This document shows, one piece after another, positions 37,669 to 47,804 of a stretch of DNA of 64,000 bases; position 1 is the stretch's first letter; each line of letters begins with the position of its first letter. Under the pieces are notes generated by a model. It made no database searches and was not told the origin of the DNA. It was given only the letters and a program-made list of their open reading frames with translations. Made by a program: the position numbers and the translations under genes. This stretch comes from an uncultured Alphaproteobacteria bacterium (lineage in GTDB: Bacteria; Pseudomonadota; Alphaproteobacteria; Thalassobaculales; Thalassobaculaceae): assembly GCA_902629125.1 (NCBI GenBank), contig CACOPQ010000001.1, positions 1-64,000 on the forward strand, written 5' to 3'.

Positions 37669-38970
37669 ATGAAAACTCAGCTCCTTTTGAGGCATCGTAT
37701 ACCAGCAGGCGGAAATTTGTTTCACCATGCCACGGCGGACCCTTATCACCACTTTTGTGCCTTAGAGGGCAAACTTCATGCAGATGTATGTATTGTGGGT
37801 GGCGGACTCACTGGTGTATCCGCCGCTTTACACTTAGCCCAAAATGGGATTTCCGTAGCACTTTTAGAGGCACAAAAAATAGGTTGCGGAGCGTCTGGAA
37901 GAAATGGTGGACATATTGCTAATGGCTTCAGTTGCGAGTTAAAGACAATGGAAAAGATGCTAGGTTTCGAGTCAACAAAGATGCTCTGGCAAATGGTAGA
38001 TTCTTATTTAGTTAATATGGACGAAAATATTCTTGAGCACGATATTCAATGCGATAGAAAATTTGGCTATATCTATGCAGCCAACAACAGCTATCAGATG
38101 CGAGAGCTAGCGTCATTGAATGATCGTCTAAAATTAAAATACGACTATCAAAAAACCACTCTGCTTAATAAAGCTGATCTTGGAAAATTTTTAAAAACAA
38201 CGCGATATTCTGGAGGCCTCTTTGATAAAACCTGTGGCCAAATAAATCCACTTAAATATCTGCAAGGATTGGTGCGGCAACTAGAAACACTGAATGTGAA
38301 AATTTTTGAACAAAGTCCTGCTAAAGCAATCTCTCAAGGCCCCAATATAACCGTCCATTCCGAAAAAGGCCGTATAAAATCAAAATTTGTTGTGCTTGCC
38401 GGTAATGCTTATCTTAATTGCAACACCCCGTCACTATACAATAAATCGATACCCGTTTCCAGCTTCGTGGGTGTAACCTCTCCCTTATCACGGGCATTAA
38501 TACAATCCATATTACCACGCAACGTGACCGTCGCAGATTGTAATAAAATACCGGACTACTACCAAATTGTTGCTGGTAACCGTATTCTGTTCGGCTGTGG
38601 TATAAATTTTTTGGGCAAAGAGCCAAAAGATCTTAAAAAAGTAATTAGCAACAGAATTAAGCGCGTGTTTCCGCAGCTCACCAGTTTTGAACTCGACTAT
38701 GCTTGGAGTGGCTTAATTTCATCCACAATTAACAAGCTGCCTCATATTGGCCAAATTAATTCTCAGATCTACTATGCCCAAGGATTTTCAGGTCACGGTG
38801 TAGTACTATCCGGCCTAACCGGAAAGCTTATCAGTCGGGCGATTATGGGGGATTCAAAAGATTTTAAACTTTTTTCCAGCATTCATCATAAAGAATTACC
38901 GCCTTATCCAATAAAAAACATAGGCCTAGGTATTGCTGATTTTTGCAATACACTCCGACAAAATTTCTAA
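37669..38970 (+). CDS. FAD-dependent amine/amino-acid oxidoreductase (DAO/PuuB-like)
   Basis: DVCIVGGGLTGVSAALHLAQNGISVALLEAQKIGCGASGRNGGHI; YAQGFSGHGVVLSGLTGKLI. Confidence 0.87.
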   Translation: MKTQLLLRHRIPAGGNLFHHATADPYHHFCALEGKLHADVCIVGGGLTGVSAALHLAQNGISVALLEAQKIGCGASGRNGGHIANGFSCELKTMEKMLGFESTKMLWQMVDSYLVNMDENILEHDIQCDRKFGYIYAANNSYQMRELASLNDRLKLKYDYQKTTLLNKADLGKFLKTTRYSGGLFDKTCGQINPLKYLQGLVRQLETLNVKIFEQSPAKAISQGPNITVHSEKGRIKSKFVVLAGNAYLNCNTPSLYNKSIPVSSFVGVTSPLSRALIQSILPRNVTVADCNKIPDYYQIVAGNRILFGCGINFLGKEPKDLKKVISNRIKRVFPQLTSFELDYAWSGLISSTINKLPHIGQINSQIYYAQGFSGHGVVLSGLTGKLISRAIMGDSKDFKLFSSIHHKELPPYPIKNIGLGIADFCNTLRQNF

Positions 38971-39071
38971 CAATAGACAATATGCAGTAAATTATTAGCC
39001 TTGATATTATTCCGAGACCCGATATAATCTTCGTTATGTCTTTTCATGCATAACGAAAAGTTGGCTTACTA

Positions 39072-40064
39072 ATGATAGATCCTTTTGGGCGCACAATTTC
39101 TTACCTACGGGTTTCAGTGACCGACCGTTGCGACTTCCGTTGCACATATTGTATGTCAGAAAATATGACATTTCTGCCAAAAAAGGATTTGTTAACCATA
39201 GAGGAATTAGAACGGCTCTGCACAGTTTTTATAAACCTGGGTGTCAAAAAACTCAGATTAACGGGAGGCGAACCGCTGGTTCGAAAGAATATAATGAACC
39301 TAATAGCCTCTTTATCGAGGCATCTAATCTCAGGAAAGCTGGAGGAACTAACATTAACAACAAATGGGTCTCAATTATCCAAGTATGCTCAACAGCTCGC
39401 CGATCATGGCGTGAAAAGACTGAATGTGTCTATAGACACTTTAGACCGAGAAAAGTTTAAAAAAATTACCCGATGGGGCGATCTTGACCAAGTGCTAGCC
39501 GGGCTGAACGCAGCTAAATCAGCAGGATTAAATATAAAAATTAATACAGTCGCACTAAACGGTACCAATAACGACGAATTGAAAGATATGCTGACCTGGG
39601 CGGGCAACAACGGTTACGATATGACAATTATAGAAGTGATGCCAATGGGAGATATCGGTAGTGAAACTAGAATTGACCAATACCTGCCTCTGACCGCTGT
39701 CCGAAATGACTTATCTAAACATTTTACCCTAGAAGATATAGACTACAGAACAGGTGGACCAGCAAGATATACTAGAATAAAAGAGACAGGAGGAAAACTA
39801 GGCTTTATTACTCCTCTGACACATAATTTCTGTGAAAGCTGCAATAGAGTACGTGTTACCTGCACAGGGACACTCTATATGTGTTTAGGTCAAGATGATG
39901 ATGCTGATTTGAAAACCCCCTTACGCGAATCTGAAGGGGATGAGGCAATCATAACAGCTATTCGCGAGGCCATTTTACGCAAGCCCAAAGGGCACGATTT
40001 TATAATTGATCGTAATACGGCAGTCGAACCTGTAACTAGACATATGAGCGTTACGGGGGGATAG
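39072..40064 (+). CDS. moaA: GTP 3',8-cyclase MoaA
   Basis: [15 protein letters not shown] radical-SAM, [12 protein letters not shown]-terminal [24 protein letters not shown]-terminus. Confidence 0.95.
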   Translation: MIDPFGRTISYLRVSVTDRCDFRCTYCMSENMTFLPKKDLLTIEELERLCTVFINLGVKKLRLTGGEPLVRKNIMNLIASLSRHLISGKLEELTLTTNGSQLSKYAQQLADHGVKRLNVSIDTLDREKFKKITRWGDLDQVLAGLNAAKSAGLNIKINTVALNGTNNDELKDMLTWAGNNGYDMTIIEVMPMGDIGSETRIDQYLPLTAVRNDLSKHFTLEDIDYRTGGPARYTRIKETGGKLGFITPLTHNFCESCNRVRVTCTGTLYMCLGQDDDADLKTPLRESEGDEAIITAIREAILRKPKGHDFIIDRNTAVEPVTRHMSVTGG

Positions 40065-40069
40065 CTTTC

Positions 40070-40882
40070 TTAATTGGGACTGTAATAGCCTAACAGGCAA
40101 TCTGGATCCAACTCTAATAGCGGATTAAAATCCCTAGCGGCATAATACTCCGGTCGGGCAAAACTTTCACCCCTATTGTCCACTGCACTTACGTTAATAT
40201 AAAGTAACAATCGTCTTAAAGGTGAAATATTTACTGAAGACCCATGTACCACAGCCATGTTCATTAAAAGCACCGTTCCTGCAGGACCTTCTATTGATCT
40301 TATTCCCTGTCTATCCACTAAATGGGACAGCGTGTCGTCAGTTATATCAAAACGAAATTTAGCTGCTCCCTTATGATCGACAACGTTTTCATCAATAATC
40401 GCCTCAGAAACTAACCCATCTTTATGCGATCCAGGTATTGCCAGAACAGGAGCGTTACATGGAGTAACATCATCGAGAAAAATACCAATCATGATACCTC
40501 TGGCTTCAGGGATACCATCAACTCGGTGATAGGTTCCAAAGTCTTGGTGCCATTCCACTACGGAACCGTTTCTTTGCTTTACATTTATCCGCGACTGGTG
40601 AACAAAGACTTTTGAGCCCAAAAGTTGTTCAACCGGACGCAATAACTTTGGATGCTGAGTTAATATTTTAAACCGCTCGTCAAAAAGGTGCATCCCCCAG
40701 CACACATGGGGGGTCCCATCAGCTTCTCTAGCAACCTCGGGCCCTGGCCTCTTCAATACATCATAGGATGTTCTCTCTAAAACAGTTATTTCTTTATGAG
40801 AAAAAACCGTGGGAAGAACAACCCATCCCTGCTCTTTATACTCGCTAACTTGTTCGTCTGTTAATTCTGTCACATGTTTCAT
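40070..40882 (-). CDS. phytanoyl-CoA dioxygenase (PhyH) family protein
   Basis: VEWHQDFGTYHRVDG (HxD), NAPVLAIPGSHKDGL, VLLMNMAVVHGSSVN. Confidence 0.88.
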   Translation of the reverse strand: MKHVTELTDEQVSEYKEQGWVVLPTVFSHKEITVLERTSYDVLKRPGPEVAREADGTPHVCWGMHLFDERFKILTQHPKLLRPVEQLLGSKVFVHQSRINVKQRNGSVVEWHQDFGTYHRVDGIPEARGIMIGIFLDDVTPCNAPVLAIPGSHKDGLVSEAIIDENVVDHKGAAKFRFDITDDTLSHLVDRQGIRSIEGPAGTVLLMNMAVVHGSSVNISPLRRLLLYINVSAVDNRGESFARPEYYAARDFNPLLELDPDCLLGYYSPN

Positions 40883-41637
40883 CGATTTAATCCATCTAGC
40901 ATTGACTTCACACCAACTTCCATCAGCAATAGATCAAAACCCATCAACAAAACTTGGTACCCATTTTGTATTTTATCATTGCCTTCGCTGGCAGATAGAC
41001 ATAATCCTCCAAGAGCCCCATGGCTTTTTTTTATGCATGCCTCGGCTCTAGCGATTGCCTCTTTCACCTTCGGATGATCCCTATCACCCACATGTCCGAT
41101 ACTGGCGGCTAAGTCCATTGGCGCAATGAAAAAGACATCTATGCCTCTAACTTTGGTGATTTCTTCAATGTTATTAATCGCGTCTATATGTTCAATTAGC
41201 GAAATGATGACGATGTCATCCGAGCTTTTAAAATATTCAGTAGAGTCTTTTTTCTGCCAGCGCATGGGCGCATAGAATGGCCCCCAACCCCGTTCGCCTG
41301 CAGGCGGGTATCTCACAGCTGCAACTGCAGCTTCTGCTGTTTCCTTTGACGTTATCATGGGAAATACAATTCCCATTGCGCCCGAGTCCAAAACTGGTTT
41401 TGTAAAAGTAATTGATGGCTCCATTACGCGAACAACTGGTGAACACGCACTGCCTGACGTTGCGGTGATCATATTATAACATGAAGCTATATCGATAGCG
41501 CCATGTTCCATATCAATAAACAACCAATCAAAGCCGGAATTTGACAGCATTTGTGCCATATTAGTGCTAGGCATACTAGTTAAGACCCCTGCACAAACCC
41601 TTCCTTTATTGAGCCTTTCGCGAAATGGATTAGACAT
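40879..41637 (-). CDS. HpcH/HpaI aldolase family protein
   Basis: GFDWLFIDMEHGAIDI, LDSGAMGIVFPMITSKETAEAAVAAVRYPPAGERGWGPF, IDVFFIAPMDLAASIGH. ATGA overlap with the downstream PhyH gene. Confidence 0.9.
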   Translation of the reverse strand: MSNPFRERLNKGRVCAGVLTSMPSTNMAQMLSNSGFDWLFIDMEHGAIDIASCYNMITATSGSACSPVVRVMEPSITFTKPVLDSGAMGIVFPMITSKETAEAAVAAVRYPPAGERGWGPFYAPMRWQKKDSTEYFKSSDDIVIISLIEHIDAINNIEEITKVRGIDVFFIAPMDLAASIGHVGDRDHPKVKEAIARAEACIKKSHGALGGLCLSASEGNDKIQNGYQVLLMGFDLLLMEVGVKSMLDGLNR

Positions 41638-41697
41638 TAAGGCTACTCTCTTTCTCTCAACGCTTTAAATGGAGCACGGATATCCAATATTTTTTCT

Positions 41698-42630
41698 CTA
41701 ATCCCAACTAAAGCCGGGCGTGCGGAGATAGAAATGTAACCCCTCGTCCTGGATTACAAAACTGCGCATTCTTCTGTTCCCTCTGTTATGATGAGAGTGA
41801 AGTTCTGCGCCGGGTGTTATTTGGGCTACCCCACTTACCCACGGAACTTTCTCATCCTCTATCATGGAGTGAATGCCCTCTCCCTCTATCGCCAGGGTAA
41901 TTGCTGCTCCATTATGACGATGAGGACGTTGATCACCACCGGGTTCAAGTGTATTGATTGCCGTATTAATCATAGGAATTGTGTTTCTGCTAGGAGCTGT
42001 CGCCGGCGTGGAGAACTGTATTGACACTCCTGAAGTCTCTGCTGTTTTTGGGCGCTCATAAATTGCAGACAAATGCTTTTCTATTTCCTCATGCGGCCAG
42101 TGGACTGTTTCATTTTTTGATTTACCCGGAAGCGGCGCTTGCAGATTTTCAAACGCTAGCATTGGTTCGTTAGTCACACAAAATATTATTGCGGTATTTT
42201 GAGCTGTATGTGTGGTTTCATTTCCACCCGGGAAGCAGAAGACATCTCCAGTTCCCCATGAAACTTTATCCGCACCATTGCTACTTACACCATCTCCTTG
42301 CAAAACGTAATACACCTCACCAGAAGCAATGAATGAATGATTAATTTTGTCGTCCGCATTTATCCTGATATATCGAGCTAGAATAGCGGGTATCGTAGCT
42401 GGATATGGCGTTTGAAGTTTATCTGAAATATCAAGTTCTATTAATCCTGTCGCGCCATCAGGGTCAAAAGCTCTTTCGCGTTCACTTAAAAATTGATGCC
42501 GCGGCACGGAAGGCCATGACCAGTTGAAGAAGTTCTCAGGACTATTATAGATTGCTTTTTGCTGCTGCGCTAATTCACCTGTGTCTTGTTCGTGATTAAT
42601 ACCCTTGTTTGAAACTGATTCTAGCGTCAT
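41698..42630 (-). CDS. bicupin protein, gentisate 1,2-dioxygenase-like
   Basis: Two cupin repeats; GGDQRPHRHNGAAITLAIEGEG...GAELHSHHNRG. Likely start MTLESVSNKG. Confidence 0.75.
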   Translation of the reverse strand: MTLESVSNKGINHEQDTGELAQQQKAIYNSPENFFNWSWPSVPRHQFLSERERAFDPDGATGLIELDISDKLQTPYPATIPAILARYIRINADDKINHSFIASGEVYYVLQGDGVSSNGADKVSWGTGDVFCFPGGNETTHTAQNTAIIFCVTNEPMLAFENLQAPLPGKSKNETVHWPHEEIEKHLSAIYERPKTAETSGVSIQFSTPATAPSRNTIPMINTAINTLEPGGDQRPHRHNGAAITLAIEGEGIHSMIEDEKVPWVSGVAQITPGAELHSHHNRGNRRMRSFVIQDEGLHFYLRTPGFSWD

Positions 42631-42773
42631 ATCCCCCTCCGCTGTAGTCATCCTACGATAGTGTATCGTTTTATTTGTGAATTTGTCATCGCATTGGCGA
42701 TACATTTTGTTATTTTAATTTTAGAACTAGTAGCGCCCAGTTGATAGTATTTTAGGATTGCATTTTGTTGGCA

Positions 42774-45700
42774 TTAGTGAAAATCACGACTATTAAAATT
42801 TACTCGGGCTATTTTCTCTTTGCTCGTTTTATTCTTTAATGATTGGACTGTATTTGTTGATGCGAAGGTTTGCATACTTTTAATCGTATCCTTATTTCTC
42901 TCGACCTGATGCTGATTTTGTTCCGGTAACTCAGATAAATAAAATGTCAAATCTTGAAGATGTTCTGAAATCAAATGAACAACTTCCCCTTCGCGCTGCA
43001 GTTTCCCTGTTACACCTAGTAACTTCGCATTCATAACGGCGCGCTTAAAACGCTCAAATTGACGAGACCAGATAACAAGATTTGCAACGCCTGTATCATC
43101 TTCGATAGTGATAAATAGAATTCCTTTAGCCGTACTTGGACGCTGTCTGACCAGCACCAAACCAACCACACTCACTCGTTCCCCATCATTAAGATCATTA
43201 AAGGCAGAGATTGGTTTGTAAAAACCTTTGGGAAAAACGTTACGTAATAGACTAAGAGGGTGAGACTTAAGAGATAATTTAAGAGAGGCATAATCATCCA
43301 TTACTTCTTCACCAATATTTGAAACTGGTAGAGTTACGCCAGGTTCGTTATCAACAACAAAGTTCTTGCCAACACTTAAAAGGGTATCAAACAATGGCAG
43401 TTCTTGTTTTTTCTTTTGGTTATTTTTAAATACAGAAGCATTTAGTCCGCGCACATGCCAAAAAGCCTGTCGTCGTGAAAGTGAAAGTGATTGAAATGCA
43501 TCTGCACGGGCTAATATTTCCAGGGTCGCCGACTGAATACCTGCACGGATACTTAATTCCTCTACATTCCGATATCCCTCCCCTCTATTCTTTTCGATAA
43601 GAACCGCCTCTCCCTTTCTCAATCCTTTAATTTGATTCATCCCCAACCTTAAAGCTAAAGCACCATCTTTTTGACGTTCTAAGTCACAATCCCAATTAGC
43701 CATATTTACATCTGGCGGCAATACAATAACTCCATGTTCACGAGCGTCTCGGACAATCTGTGCTGGCGCATAGAACCCCATAGGCTGAGAATTTAACAAG
43801 GCAGCCGCAAAAGTAGCCGGCATATGACATTTCATCCAACTTGACACGTAAACTAATAATGCGAAACTCGCTGCGTGACTTTCTGGAAAGCCATAATTGC
43901 CAAACCCTTCAATCTGTCTAAAACAACGCTCTGCAAATGACTTTTCGTACCCTCGCTCAACCATACCGGCGATCATTTTAAGACCTAGATCACCAATTTT
44001 ATCTGTTTTACGGAATGTCGCCATTGCTTTACGTAGTTGGTCTGCTTCACCGGGAGTAAATCCCGCAGCAATAATAGCAATTTTCATTGCTTGTTCTTGG
44101 AATAAAGGTACACCCAACGTTTTATGCAATACTTCGTGTAATTCCTTAGACGGCAAATCAACTGGCTCTTCACCATTACGGCGTCTTATATAGGGATGCA
44201 CCATATCACCTTGTATGGGACCAGGTCTTACTATTGCTACCTCTATAACTAAGTCATAGAACGATCTTGGTTTAAGTCGAGGTAGCATTGCCATTTGCGC
44301 ACGACTCTCCAGCTGGAAAACACCTAGTGAGTCACCTTTGCATAACATGTCATATACTACAGGATCCTCCGACGGGATATTTGATAGATCAAGTTCAAGG
44401 CCATAGTGACGACGAGCGATGTCAAAACCTTTTCGCAAGCAACTCAACATGCCGAGTGCTAATACATCTACTTTTAATATTCCAAGTGCATCTAGGTCAT
44501 CCTTATCCCATTCAATCACGGTGCGATCTATCATCGCTGCGTTCTCTATAGGAACTAATTCATCTAACCTATCACGTGTTATTACAAAGCCGCCAACATG
44601 TTGAGAGAGATGTCTAGGAAAGCCTATTAGCTCTTTAGCTAATTTGATAACAAACCGAAGAATTTTATCTTTAGGGTCAAGACCAATCTCTAACAGTTTT
44701 GAAGCAGATATATTTTTGATATCACTGCCACGAACCTGACTAACCAATACATCAATTATAGCGTCTGAAAGGCCCATGGCTTTTCCAGCTTCTCTTATAG
44801 CGCTACGCGAACGGAACGTAACCACTGTTGCAGCTAACCCGGCACGTTCCCTACCATAAGTCTCATAAATGTGCTGAATTACTTCTTCACGTCGCTCATG
44901 CTCAAAATCAACGTCTATATCTGGTGGTTCGCCACGTGCTTCACTAATGAACCGCTCGAATAATATCGCAGATTGGTTAGGATCAACTGCTGTTATGCCT
45001 AAGCAATAACAAACCGCCGAATTTGCAGCAGAACCGCGTCCTTGACATAAGATATCACGCTCACGTGCAAATTTCACCATGTCATAAACTGTTAAAAAAT
45101 ATGGCGCATATTTTAATTTTTCTATTATATCTAGCTCATTCTTTATCTGCTTTTTAACTGACTCAGGAACTCCTAGTGGATATCTATCAATCGAATAACG
45201 CTTTTTTGCTCCTTCCCAAGTCCTTACTCTTAGCTCATCATCTGCGCTATTACCTGATTGCGTTAAAACACTTGGATATTTATATCTTATGTCAGTCATT
45301 GAGAATTTACACCTGTCAGCAATCTCAATTGTCTTCGTGATTGCATCCGGATACTTCTCAAATCCGTTTCTAATTTCCAGAGGAGACTTCAAGTAACGCT
45401 CTGCATTTAACTCAAGTTCAAAGCCAGCTTGCGTTATAGTGCATTGCTTACGTATGCATGTTAAAAGGTCTTGAAGTGGTCGACGACGAGGGTGGTGATA
45501 CAGAATATCATTAGTAGCGACCATTGGCGCACCAGATTTTTCCGCTAACTTTTGCAGTGCAGCCAGCCTAGAGTCGTCATCTTCTCTATAGCACAACGAA
45601 GCAGCGAGGTAGACTGAGCCAGATAGTTGTTCCACCCATTTTGAGAGTTCATCCGCAAACTCTGAATCAATCCTCTTTTGGTCTACGTACAACTTTGATG

Positions 45701-46106
45701 CACTAAAAGATAATGGAGGTAAAATAATTAAGATTTGTCCCTGTAGGTATTCAACTATATCCGCACGCCATAACTTACACATTGATTTTTGGGCTCTGCG
45801 CTTACCTAGGGTTAGCAACCTTGTTAATCTACTATATGCACTGCGGTCTTTTGGTAAACATATGAAACTAGCACCATCTTCAATATCTATCCGTGCTCCT
45901 ATAATTGCCTGAATTCCTATAGCCTTTGCCGCTGTATGAAAACGAACCACCCCAGCGAGTGTATTACGATCCGTCAAAGCGATGGCCCTATAGCCAAGAA
46001 AGGCAGCTCTTTCAATTAGCTCTTCCGGATGTGAACCACCCTCGAGAAAACTAAAATTGCTCAATACATTAAGTTCTGCATATGCTGCTATGTGTTTTTC
46101 CATCAT
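42774..46106 (-). CDS. dnaE2: error-prone DNA polymerase III alpha subunit DnaE2
   Basis: AYAELNVLSNFSFLEGGSHPEELIERA PHP start, GRGSAANSAVCYCLGITAVDP, PDIDVDFEHERREEVIQ catalytic Asp motif, C-terminal OB domain GILFITIEDDTGVANLVIW. Confidence 0.95.
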   Translation of the reverse strand: MMEKHIAAYAELNVLSNFSFLEGGSHPEELIERAAFLGYRAIALTDRNTLAGVVRFHTAAKAIGIQAIIGARIDIEDGASFICLPKDRSAYSRLTRLLTLGKRRAQKSMCKLWRADIVEYLQGQILIILPPLSFSASKLYVDQKRIDSEFADELSKWVEQLSGSVYLAASLCYREDDDSRLAALQKLAEKSGAPMVATNDILYHHPRRRPLQDLLTCIRKQCTITQAGFELELNAERYLKSPLEIRNGFEKYPDAITKTIEIADRCKFSMTDIRYKYPSVLTQSGNSADDELRVRTWEGAKKRYSIDRYPLGVPESVKKQIKNELDIIEKLKYAPYFLTVYDMVKFARERDILCQGRGSAANSAVCYCLGITAVDPNQSAILFERFISEARGEPPDIDVDFEHERREEVIQHIYETYGRERAGLAATVVTFRSRSAIREAGKAMGLSDAIIDVLVSQVRGSDIKNISASKLLEIGLDPKDKILRFVIKLAKELIGFPRHLSQHVGGFVITRDRLDELVPIENAAMIDRTVIEWDKDDLDALGILKVDVLALGMLSCLRKGFDIARRHYGLELDLSNIPSEDPVVYDMLCKGDSLGVFQLESRAQMAMLPRLKPRSFYDLVIEVAIVRPGPIQGDMVHPYIRRRNGEEPVDLPSKELHEVLHKTLGVPLFQEQAMKIAIIAAGFTPGEADQLRKAMATFRKTDKIGDLGLKMIAGMVERGYEKSFAERCFRQIEGFGNYGFPESHAASFALLVYVSSWMKCHMPATFAAALLNSQPMGFYAPAQIVRDAREHGVIVLPPDVNMANWDCDLERQKDGALALRLGMNQIKGLRKGEAVLIEKNRGEGYRNVEELSIRAGIQSATLEILARADAFQSLSLSRRQAFWHVRGLNASVFKNNQKKKQELPLFDTLLSVGKNFVVDNEPGVTLPVSNIGEEVMDDYASLKLSLKSHPLSLLRNVFPKGFYKPISAFNDLNDGERVSVVGLVLVRQRPSTAKGILFITIEDDTGVANLVIWSRQFERFKRAVMNAKLLGVTGKLQREGEVVHLISEHLQDLTFYLSELPEQNQHQVERNKDTIKSMQTFASTNTVQSLKNKTSKEKIARVNFNSRDFH

Positions 46107-46114
46107 ACGACTTC

Positions 46115-47710
46115 TTAGGCAAAAAAACCGTGCAGATACCAATGTGAAAGTTCATGATTTTTTTTTATGAATTCCTTAAACAACCAATATCGGCGTCCTT
46201 GAGTGTCCTCAACCCTGAAATAATCGCGTGTCAGATGATAATTTTCCATATACCACCATTCTGGACTAATACGTTCCGGTCCGTTAACTCTTCTTATTTG
46301 TATATTATTGCGACGCCACTCAAAATTCTTTGGTCTACCACGCTTACACAACAAAATAGAACTTAGACGCTCCGGGGGTACGGTTAAGCGTAAAGGGCGG
46401 ACTGCTAAAAAACAATCTAGTGATCGTTTTGCTCTCTCACTCGTTCTAAATGTTTCTATATTGGAAACGGCATGCCATATCTTTTCAGAGCGTTCCGGGC
46501 AGTAGCTCTCCTTTAAGGAGTGCAACGTTACTGAACTAATACCGAATCTATTTGTCAAACTATCTATAAGTTCCGATAGCCTAAGCTCAGATACTTCACT
46601 TTCATTATTTAAATAGACTTGTTTATATTGGATTATATCGGTTTCAGTTGCTTCTAATGTAACAACGTCAGCCCCTTTATCTAATAAACAATTATCAATT
46701 TTTTCGGAGAACAATCTCAAAATGATATCTGAGTTTTGACTTACTTGGCTGGTCCGAATTTTTAACTCCTGCACCTTTCCATCAATTTTATATAAGCTAA
46801 GTCGCAGTTGTCTTATACCTAACGACCGCGTTACAAGCATCTCAATGACTTGGGGAAGCAAGTAACTAAGTATTTGTTTTATTGCTTCTGAATTGCTAAT
46901 CGGCTCAAGCAAAACCAATCTTGCCAAGTAAGGAGAATGTAATGTTTGCGGCGACACAGTTTCTTTTTCTATTCCTAATGCTTGATCTAAGCGCAATCTT
47001 ATATTCTTGCCAAACCTGGCGCGGAGAGGAGCTCTTGGCACTAACATTAATTGACTGATTTTCCGCAAGCCAACTTTACTCAAATCATCAACTGTATTCT
47101 TTGGTAAACGCAAAGCAGATAGAGGCAGTTCAGAAAGAGCTGATTGCTGCTCGCCTGGAGCGATTAACTGGGTCACTCCGCTATTAAAGCGTGCTACTGC
47201 CCAAGCACTACCCGGTGTATCAGAAATAGCACCAAATGCTGTCCAGTTTATCGTTGTTAGACGTGCGATAATGTCACTTAAAAGATCAGCTTCTCCACCA
47301 AAGAGATGGGCGCAGCCTGTAATATCCAACCAAATGCCAGCATCCCCTAATCCCTTATTTGCTTTATCAATAGAGACAAGTGGCGTATATCGTCCACACC
47401 ATCTTGCCAAGGTTTCAATCGTCAGTTGATCAGCGATCAAATCTGCCTCAAACACCAATAAACTTGGACACGCTGCTAAGGCATCCTCAAGTGATAGTCC
47501 AACAGCAACCCCCATTTTTAATGCCAGAGAACACGAGGCGATAACAACCCTTCGACCTGCACGATCTTGAATAATTATTATACCCGAAAAATCATCTTGC
47601 TTTGCTCGTTTATCAATCTCATTACGCTTGTGCCGTTCGATCGAAAAATGAGGAAACCAAAGATAAAGTAATCGTCTTCTCACTTCATTTTGTTCTTGTT
47701 TTGTTCTCAT
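46115..47710 (-). CDS. imuB: ImuB-like Y-family polymerase-related mutasome protein
   Basis: RRRLLYLWFPHFSIERHKR, VASCSLALKMGVAVGLSLEDALAACPSL, WLDITGCAHLFGGEADLL, WYLHGFFA C-terminus. True start probably GTG at 47683 (see findings). Confidence 0.9.
   Translation of the reverse strand: MRTKQEQNEVRRRLLYLWFPHFSIERHKRNEIDKRAKQDDFSGIIIIQDRAGRRVVIASCSLALKMGVAVGLSLEDALAACPSLLVFEADLIADQLTIETLARWCGRYTPLVSIDKANKGLGDAGIWLDITGCAHLFGGEADLLSDIIARLTTINWTAFGAISDTPGSAWAVARFNSGVTQLIAPGEQQSALSELPLSALRLPKNTVDDLSKVGLRKISQLMLVPRAPLRARFGKNIRLRLDQALGIEKETVSPQTLHSPYLARLVLLEPISNSEAIKQILSYLLPQVIEMLVTRSLGIRQLRLSLYKIDGKVQELKIRTSQVSQNSDIILRLFSEKIDNCLLDKGADVVTLEATETDIIQYKQVYLNNESEVSELRLSELIDSLTNRFGISSVTLHSLKESYCPERSEKIWHAVSNIETFRTSERAKRSLDCFLAVRPLRLTVPPERLSSILLCKRGRPKNFEWRRNNIQIRRVNGPERISPEWWYMENYHLTRDYFRVEDTQGRRYWLFKEFIKKNHELSHWYLHGFFA
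47692..47706. promoter_or_regulatory. putative LexA box GTTC-N7-GTTC
   Basis: Exact GTTCTTGTTTTGTTC, 8 nt upstream of the proposed imuB GTG start; matches the alphaproteobacterial LexA direct-repeat consensus. Confidence 0.6.
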
Positions 47711-47804
47711 TTGAGGACATTAAGCGTCTAGTCAAAAAAAATAAACAATTTACTTCACATAACATTATTATGATTATGAAAACTGCCAATATGAAATAGC
47801 TAAT

